From: Chloroflexota bacterium
Lineage (GTDB): Bacteria; Chloroflexota; UBA6077
Direction: 5' to 3'
DNA length: 6,011 nt
NCBI GenBank assembly: GCA_021786215.1
Contig: JAJYNT010000193.1
Coordinates: 1-6,011, forward strand
In this document: piece by piece, positions 1 through 5,204 of the stretch
How the letters are laid out: the number at the start of each line of letters is the position of its first letter
Numbering within the stretch: the first letter of the stretch is position 1
Notes under the pieces: model-generated
Database searches by the model: none
What the model saw: the letters and a program-made list of their open reading frames with translations, nothing else
What the model was told of the DNA's origin: nothing
Made by a program: the position numbers and the translations under genes

Positions 1-801
1 AGGATCCTGCGCCGGGCGGCCGTCGACGGCCGCAACCGGCATGATGCCAACGGCCGTATTCGTGACGAAGATTTCCTGGGCCTCGCGGATCTCCTCCGGA
101 CTGACTGGACGCTCGACATGGGCGAACCCGAGCCGGGCAACCAACTCCAGAACTGCCTTCCGGGTTATCCCGTTCAGGACCCCGCTCTCCAGGGATGGCG
201 TTATCAGGATCTGGTCCCGAACGAGGAAGACATTGCTGGAAGCACCGCACGCCAGATCCCCCGAGGTATTCAGTAGTAGCGCTTCCTCGGCCCCCTGGGC
301 GCTGGCTTCCATTCGGGCCAGGACACAGTCCAGGTAGTTGCAGGACTTGATGCGACTCAGGGGCGACGAGGCGTTGCGACGGATCCGCGAGATCGCCGCC
401 CGGTAGCCTTTGTGGTACCACTCCTCGGGGTACCCAGCGAAGGGTGACGCCACGGCAACCACGGTAGGAGAGGGGGACGGAGAAGGCATCAGTCCCCGCT
501 CCGTGGGAACCCCCCGAGTGATGGTGATTCGCACCAGCGCATCGGCGAGTCCGTTGGCATCCAGCAGAGCCATGATGGCCCCGGCCAACTCCGAAGACTC
601 CACCGGCATCTGGATGCCTATGGTCCGTGCCGAGAGCTCCAGGCGGTCCAGGTGGTCTTGAAGCCGGAATAGCCTACCGTCCACCGCCCTCACGGTGTCG
701 AACACGCCGTCCCCAAGAGTGAATCCTCGATCCAGTGCCGAGAGATGCGGGTCACTCTCGAGAACGAGTCTGTCGTTTAGATAGATCAGCCGAGAAGTCA
801 C
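1..801 (-). CDS. pabC: Aminodeoxychorismate lyase (class IV PLP aminotransferase family), 3' end cut by window
   Basis: Reading leftward from GTG 801, 267 codons are open and run off the window edge, so only a short C-terminal piece is missing (family usually 260-300 aa). The fold-type IV PLP family is clear: DRGFTLGDGVFDT at residues 24-36, the phosphate-contacting Arg in HLDRL (R53), the Schiff-base lysine in RIKSCNYL (K152), and the cofactor loop GVLNGITR (207-214). PabC splits 4-amino-4-deoxychorismate into p-aminobenzoate and pyruvate in the cytoplasm. The start GTG overlaps the pabB stop (GTGA, 801-798) and has a strong GGAGGTGA site at 815-808, 6 nt upstream, so translation is coupled to pabB. 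That position is the main reason for choosing PabC over a branched-chain or D-amino-acid aminotransferase. Odd point: in LACGASSNVF the Glu that normally holds the PLP pyridine nitrogen is Cys185. Family is certain; exact substrate is inferred. Confidence 0.88.
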   Translation of the reverse strand, partial: MTSRLIYLNDRLVLESDPHLSALDRGFTLGDGVFDTVRAVDGRLFRLQDHLDRLELSARTIGIQMPVESSELAGAIMALLDANGLADALVRITITRGVPTERGLMPSPSPSPTVVAVASPFAGYPEEWYHKGYRAAISRIRRNASSPLSRIKSCNYLDCVLARMEASAQGAEEALLLNTSGDLACGASSNVFLVRDQILITPSLESGVLNGITRKAVLELVARLGFAHVERPVSPEEIREAQEIFVTNTAVGIMPVAAVDGRPAQDP

Positions 802-2192
802 GAGGGTTCACCTCCGAGAGCCATGAGGATCGCTCGGGCCTTGTCCAGCGTTTCCTGGTACTCGTCCTCGGGAATAGAGTCGGCGACGATGGCCCCGCCC
901 ACCTGGAAGTAGGCCCTGCCCCCACTTGCGACCACCGTCCGGATGACTATACTGGTTTCCATGTTGCCGTTGAAGCCGATGAACCCGATGGAACCGCAGT
1001 AGACTCCTCGCTGTGTAGGCTCCAACTCATCGATGATTTCCATGGACCGGATCTTGGGACAGCCGGTGATGGAGCCCCCGGGGAAACACGCTTTCAGTAG
1101 AGACACCGCGTCGTGCTGACCGTCCAGTGTGCCCACCACAGCAGAGACCAGGTGATGCACGGTAGAGTAACTCTCCAAGGAACACAGCTCGGCAACCCCG
1201 ACCGACCCCACCGAGCAAACCTTGCCGAGATCGTTTCGCAAGAGGTCGACGATCATCACGTTTTCTGCCCGATCCTTGTCGCTGGTAAGGAGCTCCTCGG
1301 CCAATAGACGATCTTCCTCGGGAGTTTGCCCCCTGGGCCTCGTGCCCTTGATGGGTCGAGTTTCCACCTCTCGCCCCTCCTTCTTTAGAAACAGCTCCGG
1401 AGAAGCGCTGACCACGGAGAAATCCCCCAGGCCAAGGTAGGCCCCGGAGGGTACCGGGCTGATCTTCCGCAGGGATGAGTAGAGCTGCCAGGGACTCGTG
1501 GCCAAGGGCACCTGGAATCGCTGAGAAAGGTTGACCTGGTATATGTCACCCGCCGCGATATACTCCTTGGCCCTTCGTATGGCCGCCACGTATCCCTCTC
1601 TCGTGAAGTTGGACACCGGCGCCAGAGAGGCACAGGTTGTGGCTACCTGAGAGCCATTCGGAGGGATGCGCTCAACCCTGTGGGCTATCTCCTCCATGCG
1701 AGCCTCAGCTTGGGGATAGCCTCCAGGCAAAAGAGGAGCGACGATGAGCCAGCTGTTGCCCGAGGTATGGTCGTGGGCGAGGACCCAATCGTACAGCCCG
1801 ACAACCATGTCGGGAATGCCGACGTCGTCGATGGCGGTTCGGGGAAGCCGCTCGGTGTGGTGGGCGAGATCGTAGCCAAAGTAACCGACGGCTCCTCCTT
1901 GAAACGGGGGAAGTCCCGGCGCGGTCCCCATGGGAAAAGCGGACAGGATCTGGCGAAGTTCCTCGAAGGGATCGCCTACCCGGGTCTCGGCATGTCCCGG
2001 CCCCTCGACCGTGATGATGCCGTTCTTGGACCGAATCACCAGGAACGGCTGGGCTGACATGTAAGAGAACCGTCCCAACCTGGGGTCGTGGAGGCTGCTG
2101 TCAAGGAAGATCGGATACGGATCCCCCAGGAACATAGGGAAGAGGAGATGGAATGGAACCGAAGTATCGAGTCGACGCCACAGCGGCAGCAT
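798..2192 (-). CDS. pabB: Aminodeoxychorismate synthase component I (PabB)
   Basis: A 464-aa chorismate-utilising enzyme that, with ammonia from a PabA-type glutaminase, converts chorismate to 4-amino-4-deoxychorismate, the first committed step to p-aminobenzoate and folate. The N-terminal domain (about 1-185) is of the TrpE/PabB type. The catalytic domain (about 195-460) shows SASPELFL (262-269), PIKGTRPRG (280-288), DLLRNDLGK (316-324), GGSITGCPK (372-380) and a C-terminal GGAIVADSIPEDEYQETLDK (432-451). Lys282 in PIKGT is the diagnostic residue: PabB enzymes carry this catalytic lysine (K274 in E. coli), while anthranilate synthases usually have Ala. The ATG at 2192 is the first possible start, because an in-frame TGA lies only 6 nt upstream (2201-2199), and GAGGGTGA sits 6 nt before it. 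The neighbour pabC overlaps its stop. No PabA glutaminase gene or fused domain is present in the window; it may be TrpG encoded elsewhere or lie left of the edge. Confidence 0.95.
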   Translation of the reverse strand: MLPLWRRLDTSVPFHLLFPMFLGDPYPIFLDSSLHDPRLGRFSYMSAQPFLVIRSKNGIITVEGPGHAETRVGDPFEELRQILSAFPMGTAPGLPPFQGGAVGYFGYDLAHHTERLPRTAIDDVGIPDMVVGLYDWVLAHDHTSGNSWLIVAPLLPGGYPQAEARMEEIAHRVERIPPNGSQVATTCASLAPVSNFTREGYVAAIRRAKEYIAAGDIYQVNLSQRFQVPLATSPWQLYSSLRKISPVPSGAYLGLGDFSVVSASPELFLKKEGREVETRPIKGTRPRGQTPEEDRLLAEELLTSDKDRAENVMIVDLLRNDLGKVCSVGSVGVAELCSLESYSTVHHLVSAVVGTLDGQHDAVSLLKACFPGGSITGCPKIRSMEIIDELEPTQRGVYCGSIGFIGFNGNMETSIVIRTVVASGGRAYFQVGGAIVADSIPEDEYQETLDKARAILMALGGEPS

Positions 2193-2282
2193 GGGACTTC
2201 ACCCTCGGCAAACCACCACCGCTGGGTACCCAAATCGAGCTGCTGGGCTGGACATACCGTGGCGGAAACTTGTGCAGGCGGA

Positions 2283-2311
2283 ATTGTAGCAAAGCGCTGT
2301 TCCGGTGTCCA
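2283..2311 (-). promoter_or_regulatory. Probable sigma70-type promoter for pabB-pabC (extended -10)
   Basis: On the minus strand, TGGACA (2311-2306, five of six consensus bases) is followed after exactly 17 nt by TACAAT (2288-2283, five of six), with TG one base before the -10 (TGCTACAAT), an extended -10 element. The predicted start is near 2276, giving an untranslated leader of about 85 nt to the pabB ATG. It lies just downstream of the intron-like fragment. Position and spacing make it the best promoter candidate for the pab genes. Confidence 0.6.
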
Positions 2312-2341
2312 ACCTACTGCATTCCCTCATCTAGAGGGTCA

Positions 2342-2454
2342 GCCTCGATCCTGATCTCCACCTCCCAGTGACGCTCTTGCTTTCGGCTCACAGTTGGGGT
2401 TGCCTCCCCTCCGAAGGACTTTCATCTCCAAGGCCGCGCCCATGCCGGGCGCAC
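2342..2454 (-). mobile_element. Truncated 5' end (domain I) of a group II intron, class IIC-like
   Basis: On the minus strand, from 2454, the sequence begins GTGCGCCCGGCATGGGCGC. From memory, the group IIC intron of Oceanobacillus iheyensis begins GUGUGCCCGGCAUGGGUGC: only two bases differ, and both differences turn G-U pairs of the first helix (GCGCCC/GGGCGC, 2452-2447 with 2441-2436) into G-C pairs. Further motifs follow in the order expected for domain I: GAGATGAAAGTCC (2427-2415), ACTGTGAGCCGAAAGCAAG (2394-2376) and GGGAGGTGGAGATCAGGA (2366-2349), resembling the GTGAGAGTCC, GCAAGGGTGTCC and GGAATCTGAAGGAAGC blocks of such introns. Likeness fades after about 2342. There is no reverse transcriptase and no domain V hairpin before pabB, so this is a dead 5' fragment. 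A terminator-like hairpin directly upstream fits the known class IIC target preference. Assignment rests on recalled motifs, not an alignment or covariance-model search. Confidence 0.6.
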
Positions 2455-2461
2455 CACCACG

Positions 2462-2486
2462 AAAACGCCCGGGCGCGCGCACCCGG
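2462..2486 (-). terminator. Weak rho-independent terminator-like hairpin after the toxin gene
   Basis: On the minus strand, CCGGG (2486-2482) can pair with CCCGG (2473-2469) around an 8-nt loop of alternating G and C, followed after 3 nt by TTTT (2465-2462). It lies 90 nt past the toxin stop and would end the toxin-antitoxin transcript before the pab promoter. The T-tract is short, so efficiency is doubtful. It may also have been the landing site of the group II intron whose fragment begins 8 nt beyond the T-tract. Confidence 0.35.
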
Positions 2487-2575
2487 ACCTTCAATTTGCC
2501 CCAAAGGCCGCCAAGCGACACTACCCTACGCGGGCTCATGTTCGGTTGCACACGATCTCGAGTCTGAGGTTTGCA

Positions 2576-2866
2576 TCAGTAGTGGTAACGGCCCTGCAGG
2601 AAGTCTATCCGATCGTCGCTCACCAGGTATACGATGCGGTGTTCATCGGTGAGCCGGCGCGACCATGTGCCCGGGGCCAGGTACTTCAACATCTCCGGCT
2701 TGCCGGTGCCGTCGAAGGGATCCCGAACGATCGCCTCGATGAGATCGAAAGCGCGGAGCGCGAGCTTCCGATCCGTCTGAACCCAGTAACGCAGATCCTC
2801 CCTGAACTCCGGGTGGAAGACCGTCTCCCGCTCGCGCCGCGGGCATCCTCTACTTCCCGGTGTCAA
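2576..2866 (-). CDS. yoeB: YoeB/Txe-family toxin, RelE-superfamily mRNA interferase; start uncertain
   Basis: YoeB toxins cleave mRNA on the translating ribosome and are held inactive by YefM. The body from residue 14 (RETVFHPEFREDLRYW) to the end matches YoeB over its full usual length of about 84 aa. The catalytic set is all present: Glu58 in GKPEMLK, WSRR at 68-71, Arg78 in DEHRIVY, and the C-terminal RYHY with His95 and Tyr96 (E. coli E46, R65, H83, Y84). The gene follows the antitoxin on the same strand. The only start codon in this frame upstream of the conserved core is TTG 2866, inside the last codons of the antitoxin, giving a 17-nt overlap and a leader absent from typical family members. 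A much better-placed ATG at 2846, just after the antitoxin stop, is in another frame; removing one C from the CCC at 2843-2841 would join it to the toxin. Function is clear, but expression of an intact toxin is not. Confidence 0.88.
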   Translation of the reverse strand: MTPGSRGCPRRERETVFHPEFREDLRYWVQTDRKLALRAFDLIEAIVRDPFDGTGKPEMLKYLAPGTWSRRLTDEHRIVYLVSDDRIDFLQGRYHY

Positions 2867-3137
2867 GGCCCAACTCTCGCCGCAAGGCTTCGACAGACTC
2901 GGGCTTCCGTGTGCGTCTGACGGCGCGGTTCAGCGCCTCCAGCAATCGCGTTGCATTCTTGGGGGATCGCAGCAGGTAGGCGGTCTCCTGCAGACTGGCC
3001 AGCTCATCGGCAGCGATCATCGCCACCTCCGGCTCGCCGTGGCGGGTGATGATTACCGTCTCGCGGTCATCCCTTATCCGGTCACACACTCGAGCGAAAT
3101 TCGCCCGGGCATCCGTGTAGCTCATTCGCATGGCCAT
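2850..3137 (-). CDS. yefM: YefM/Phd-family antitoxin
   Basis: A 95-aa antitoxin that binds and neutralises the YoeB toxin encoded directly downstream and represses its own promoter. The N-terminal half has the Phd/YefM DNA-binding fold signature: MSYTDARANFARVCDRI (residues 5-21), then the ETVIITRHGEPEVAMI strand-turn and AADELASLQET. The charged C-terminal half (LLRSPKNATRLLEALNRAV and on) is the toxin-wrapping part. The open frame continues upstream to 3218, but that would place the start upstream of the promoter; ATG 3137 has GGAGG 8 nt before it and gives a normal family length. The gene has its own promoter and two TGTACA palindromes upstream, so autoregulation by antitoxin and toxin-antitoxin complex is expected. 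The TAG stop (2852-2850) lies at the toxin start region. Confidence 0.93.
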   Translation of the reverse strand: MAMRMSYTDARANFARVCDRIRDDRETVIITRHGEPEVAMIAADELASLQETAYLLRSPKNATRLLEALNRAVRRTRKPESVEALRRELGLDTGK

Positions 3138-3145
3138 GGTAGTTG

Positions 3146-3150
3146 CCTCC
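3146..3150 (-). promoter_or_regulatory. Shine-Dalgarno site that fixes the antitoxin start
   Basis: GGAGG (3150-3146) within GAAGGAGGC, 8 nt before ATG 3137. It selects this ATG over the upstream in-frame alternative at 3218 and over two further in-frame ATGs at 3131 and 3125. Confidence 0.8.
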
Positions 3151-3165
3151 TTCTGCACACCGCAG

Positions 3166-3186
3166 CTGTACAGGGTTACTGTACAG
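3166..3186. promoter_or_regulatory. Tandem TGTACA operator palindromes of the toxin-antitoxin module
   Basis: Two identical 8-bp palindromes CTGTACAG occupy 3166-3173 and 3179-3186, 13 bp centre to centre. E. coli YefM represses yefM-yoeB through a long and a short palindrome, both with a TGTACA core. Here one copy overlaps the predicted -10 box and the other the predicted transcription start, an ideal place for repression. The match of operator core and antitoxin family supports this strongly. Confidence 0.8.
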
Positions 3187-3206
3187 CCCGTCTCAGACCA
3201 TGTCAA
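3178..3206 (-). promoter_or_regulatory. Promoter of the yefM-yoeB module
   Basis: A perfect TTGACA -35 (3206-3201) is followed after 17 nt by TACAGT (3183-3178, four of six) on the minus strand. The predicted start near 3171 leaves a leader of about 34 nt before the antitoxin ATG. The -10 lies largely inside one TGTACA operator. Confidence 0.7.
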
Positions 3207-3227
3207 GAGGCCGGGCATCGCCGTCGG

Positions 3228-3246
3228 ACCGCCCGCGATCGGCGGT
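3228..3246 (-). other. Stem-loop directly after the transporter stop codon
   Basis: ACCGCC (3246-3241 on the minus strand) pairs perfectly with GGCGGT (3233-3228) around a 7-nt loop, starting at the base after the EamA stop. No T-tract follows, so it is not a convincing intrinsic terminator. It could protect the 3' end of the transcript or be chance in GC-rich DNA. Confidence 0.25.
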
Positions 3247-4161
3247 TCACTCGACGGTCTGGACTACCACAGGGGCCTCTCGGTGAGCGAGCACCAGGCC
3301 GGCAGTGACCAGGCCAAGCCCCAGCAAGAGCATCGTCGAGACCTGCTCGCCCAGGAAGAGCGCCCCCAATCCGGTCGCCGTGATGGGACTGAGCGCCAGG
3401 AACATGGTGACCCTCGTCGGCGAGGCGTGGTTCAGCGCCCACAGCCACAGGTAGTAGCCGACCCCGCTGTTGGCCCCGATGAAGAGAATTGCCAACCAGC
3501 CTTCCGGGGTGAAGTGGGGTAACGAACTGAAGAAGCCCTCGCCGGCAGCCAGCAGCGCCAGGAACCCCACCGAGGCCAGCATCGCTAGAGCACTCACCGA
3601 TAGAGTCGGATACTTCCGCAGGTAGGGTCGGTAGAGGACACTGCACACGGCGCCGCTGAGAGCACTCGCGAACACGGCCACCTCGCCAATCCACTGGTCG
3701 CCTGCGCTTCCTCGCTGAACCGCTTTCTCCCCGAGCGCCAGAGCCACCCCAGCGATAGTCAGTAGAACCCCCAGAGACTTCACCCAGGTGAACTTTTCTA
3801 ACCGCAATACCGCCGTGAGGATCATCGTCATCAGAGGCATTGTTGAGAAGATCAGCGCCGTGCGGGCCGATGGAATGAACTGCAGCGCGAAATTCATCAG
3901 CACGACCAGAATGCCGAACTGGGTGATCCCAAGCAGACTGATCGGCAGAAGATCGCTTCGCTCGAAACTGGGCCGCGCAGCCATCAGCGCGGGCGGTAGC
4001 AAGCAGCAGAACCCTATGAAGTAGCGCAGGAGAGCCAGGGAGGCGGGCCCGGCCTGGTCGATGACGGAGCGCGTCGCCACGATGGCCGAGCCGACCAGGA
4101 TGCCCGTCGCGGCTGCCGCGACAATGGGCAGGACCTTTCTCACCGAGCCTCGCATTTTCAC
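3247..4161 (-). CDS. EamA/DMT-superfamily membrane transporter
   Basis: A 304-aa inner-membrane protein of the drug/metabolite transporter superfamily, usually ten transmembrane helices in two EamA repeats. Both repeats are visible: about residues 11-144, ending in the helix GVLLTIAGVALALGE, and about 157-294, ending in GLGLVTAGLVLAHR. Each last helix pair begins with the typical Glu-bearing turn (LRLEKFTW at 120-127, FLGEQVST at 269-276). Members export amino acids, small metabolites or drugs, or import riboflavin or sugars; the substrate cannot be told from sequence. GTG 4161 begins 3 nt after the stop of the upstream MarR-GNAT gene and has GGAG 9 nt before it; ATG 4155, two codons inside, is the alternative. 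The two genes are certainly cotranscribed, suggesting the transporter exports a compound that the fusion protein senses or acetylates. Confidence 0.93.
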   Translation of the reverse strand: MKMRGSVRKVLPIVAAAATGILVGSAIVATRSVIDQAGPASLALLRYFIGFCCLLPPALMAARPSFERSDLLPISLLGITQFGILVVLMNFALQFIPSARTALIFSTMPLMTMILTAVLRLEKFTWVKSLGVLLTIAGVALALGEKAVQRGSAGDQWIGEVAVFASALSGAVCSVLYRPYLRKYPTLSVSALAMLASVGFLALLAAGEGFFSSLPHFTPEGWLAILFIGANSGVGYYLWLWALNHASPTRVTMFLALSPITATGLGALFLGEQVSTMLLLGLGLVTAGLVLAHREAPVVVQTVE

Positions 4162-4164
4162 AAT

Positions 4165-5094
4165 TTACAGCTCCAACTCCCAGGTCTCCCCCACCAGATC
4201 GTGGCCGAAGCTGTGGTGCGACTCTTCCTCGACCAGACGAAAGCCCGCGTTCTGGTAGATGTGCCGGGCCGCGAGAAGTATGCTGTTCGTCCACAAAATG
4301 ATCTTCCGATAGCCCACGGAACGAGCGAAGAGAATGCACTCCTCCACCAGCCGGGTGCCAATCCCCAGGCCCCGGGCCTTGGGCTCAACCAGCAGCAGAC
4401 GCAGTTTCGCGACCGCGTCAGACTGTTTGACCACAAACACCGACCCGACGATCTCACCATCCCTCTCGGCGATCCAGCAGCGCTCCCGCTTGGGATCGTA
4501 CTGCTCGATGAACTCGGCGACGATGCCGGCGACCAGCGCCTCGAACTGCTCGTCCCACCCGTATTCCTGGGCATACAGCGCGCCGTGGCGGTAGACGACC
4601 CAGCCCATGTCACCGGACCGATGAGGCCGCAGCAAGTAGGGAACCTTGGGTTCGGGGCGCGCACCCAGCAGTCCCTCAACGGTATCCATCGCCTGCACCA
4701 GTCGCTCCTGCCCCTCCACGGACAGGTGGCTCAACATCGCACCGATCTCATCGTGCGAGCGAGCGTGGAGTGGAGCGAATACCTCCCGCCCATGTTCCGT
4801 CAGCCACAGGAGGTTCCGCCGGCCATCGACCTCGGACGGCCTGCTGTCGATCAGACCCCGCCGGGCGAAACCTCGCAGAATGCGGCTCAGATAGCCGGTA
4901 TCCAGGCCCAGATCCTTGGCGAGTTCGGTCGCCGTGGGCCGTTCTCGATGAGCAAGCTCGAACAGTACCCGCACCTCCGTAAGGGAGAAAGGGCTCTTCA
5001 GATAGCCCTCCTGCAGCACGCCGATCTGCTGAGTGTAGAACCGATTGAAGCGCCGCACCGCAGCGATACGCAGGTCGAGATCGGTGTCGTCCAT
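4165..5094 (-). CDS. MarR-type regulator fused to GNAT N-acetyltransferase
   Basis: A 309-aa two-domain protein. Residues 1 to about 145 form a MarR winged-helix regulator: LTEVRVLFEL (38-47), the recognition region TATELAKDLG...YLSRIL (54-73) and the basic wing around DGRRNLLWLTEHGREVF (90-106). Residues about 155-309 form a GNAT domain: CWIAERDGEIVGSVFV, the acetyl-CoA pyrophosphate loop ARGLGIGTRLV (240-250), and the C-terminal YQNAGFRLVEE. This fusion is a known bacterial architecture; the regulator half probably binds its own promoter and the GNAT half acetylates a small molecule or protein amine, but the substrate is unknown. ATG 5094 is preferred over the in-frame ATG 5115 because GGAGG (5104-5100) lies 5 nt before it, while 5115 lacks a ribosome site. 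The EamA gene follows after 3 nt, giving a sense-modify-export operon. Confidence 0.92.
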   Translation of the reverse strand: MDDTDLDLRIAAVRRFNRFYTQQIGVLQEGYLKSPFSLTEVRVLFELAHRERPTATELAKDLGLDTGYLSRILRGFARRGLIDSRPSEVDGRRNLLWLTEHGREVFAPLHARSHDEIGAMLSHLSVEGQERLVQAMDTVEGLLGARPEPKVPYLLRPHRSGDMGWVVYRHGALYAQEYGWDEQFEALVAGIVAEFIEQYDPKRERCWIAERDGEIVGSVFVVKQSDAVAKLRLLLVEPKARGLGIGTRLVEECILFARSVGYRKIILWTNSILLAARHIYQNAGFRLVEEESHHSFGHDLVGETWELEL

Positions 5095-5099
5095 CGATG

Positions 5100-5104
5100 C
5101 CTCC
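5100..5104 (-). promoter_or_regulatory. Shine-Dalgarno site that fixes the MarR-GNAT start
   Basis: GGAGG on the minus strand, 5 nt before ATG 5094. It decides against ATG 5115, which lies upstream of it with no comparable site. Confidence 0.7.
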
Positions 5105-5131
5105 CGCGGGATCATCTTGCCAGATAGATGC

Positions 5132-5157
5132 CAATATCAACTATTTTGTTGCCATTG
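5132..5157. promoter_or_regulatory. Imperfect palindrome, candidate operator of the MarR-type regulator
   Basis: CAATATCAAC (5132-5141) and GTTGCCATTG (5148-5157) are inverted repeats matching at 8 of 10 positions around a 6-nt AT-rich centre. The 26-bp element fills the promoter spacer and overlaps the -10, where repressor binding would block RNA polymerase. MarR proteins generally bind palindromes of about this size next to their own genes. The assignment is inferred from position. Confidence 0.5.
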
Positions 5158-5161
5158 TCAA
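5133..5161 (-). promoter_or_regulatory. Promoter of the MarR-GNAT / EamA operon
   Basis: A perfect TTGACA -35 (5161-5156) and GATATT (5138-5133, four of six) are spaced 17 nt apart on the minus strand, about 39 nt upstream of ATG 5094. The region is conspicuously AT-rich within GC-rich surroundings. Confidence 0.6.
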
Positions 5162-5185
5162 GTATTTCCTTGAGGCGATCCTCCC

Positions 5186-5196
5186 GCTCGCGATCC
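5186..5196 (+). repeat. Probable remnant of a third REP copy
   Basis: GCTCGCGATCC is an exact inverted copy of 5232-5242, which includes the 5' end of the right REP unit on the plus strand. It is preceded by GATCCTCCC, resembling GAGCTCCT of the REP stem and loop, so it looks like the decayed distal half of another unit. The outer GTAGGAGC half is not recognisable. Confidence 0.4.
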
Positions 5197-5204
5197 CGCG
5201 CCAC

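Noticed and set aside
2341..2420. Cobalamin riboswitch, suggested by AACTGTGAG and GTCACTGG
   Set aside because: The B12 box and other conserved blocks are missing, and the same bases are better explained as group II intron domain I motifs.
2339..2551. A 70-codon minus-strand open frame in the pabB upstream region
   Set aside because: It crosses the terminator-like hairpin and the intron-like structured segment; the peptide is low-complexity Gly/Arg and unlike any family I know.
2200..2575. tRNA gene in the non-coding region upstream of pabB
   Set aside because: No T-loop GGTTCGAAT-type sequence with matching acceptor arms on either strand.
3203..4339. A 378-codon minus-strand open frame overlapping the transporter and acetyltransferase genes
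   Set aside because: It lies in another frame across EamA, has an Arg/Gly/Pro-rich composition typical of GC-rich shadow frames and no family motif, while the EamA frame has clear membrane helices.
4201..5127. A 308-codon plus-strand open frame antisense to the MarR-GNAT gene
   Set aside because: The opposite strand encodes two recognisable domains; this frame has no motif and is explained by codon bias.
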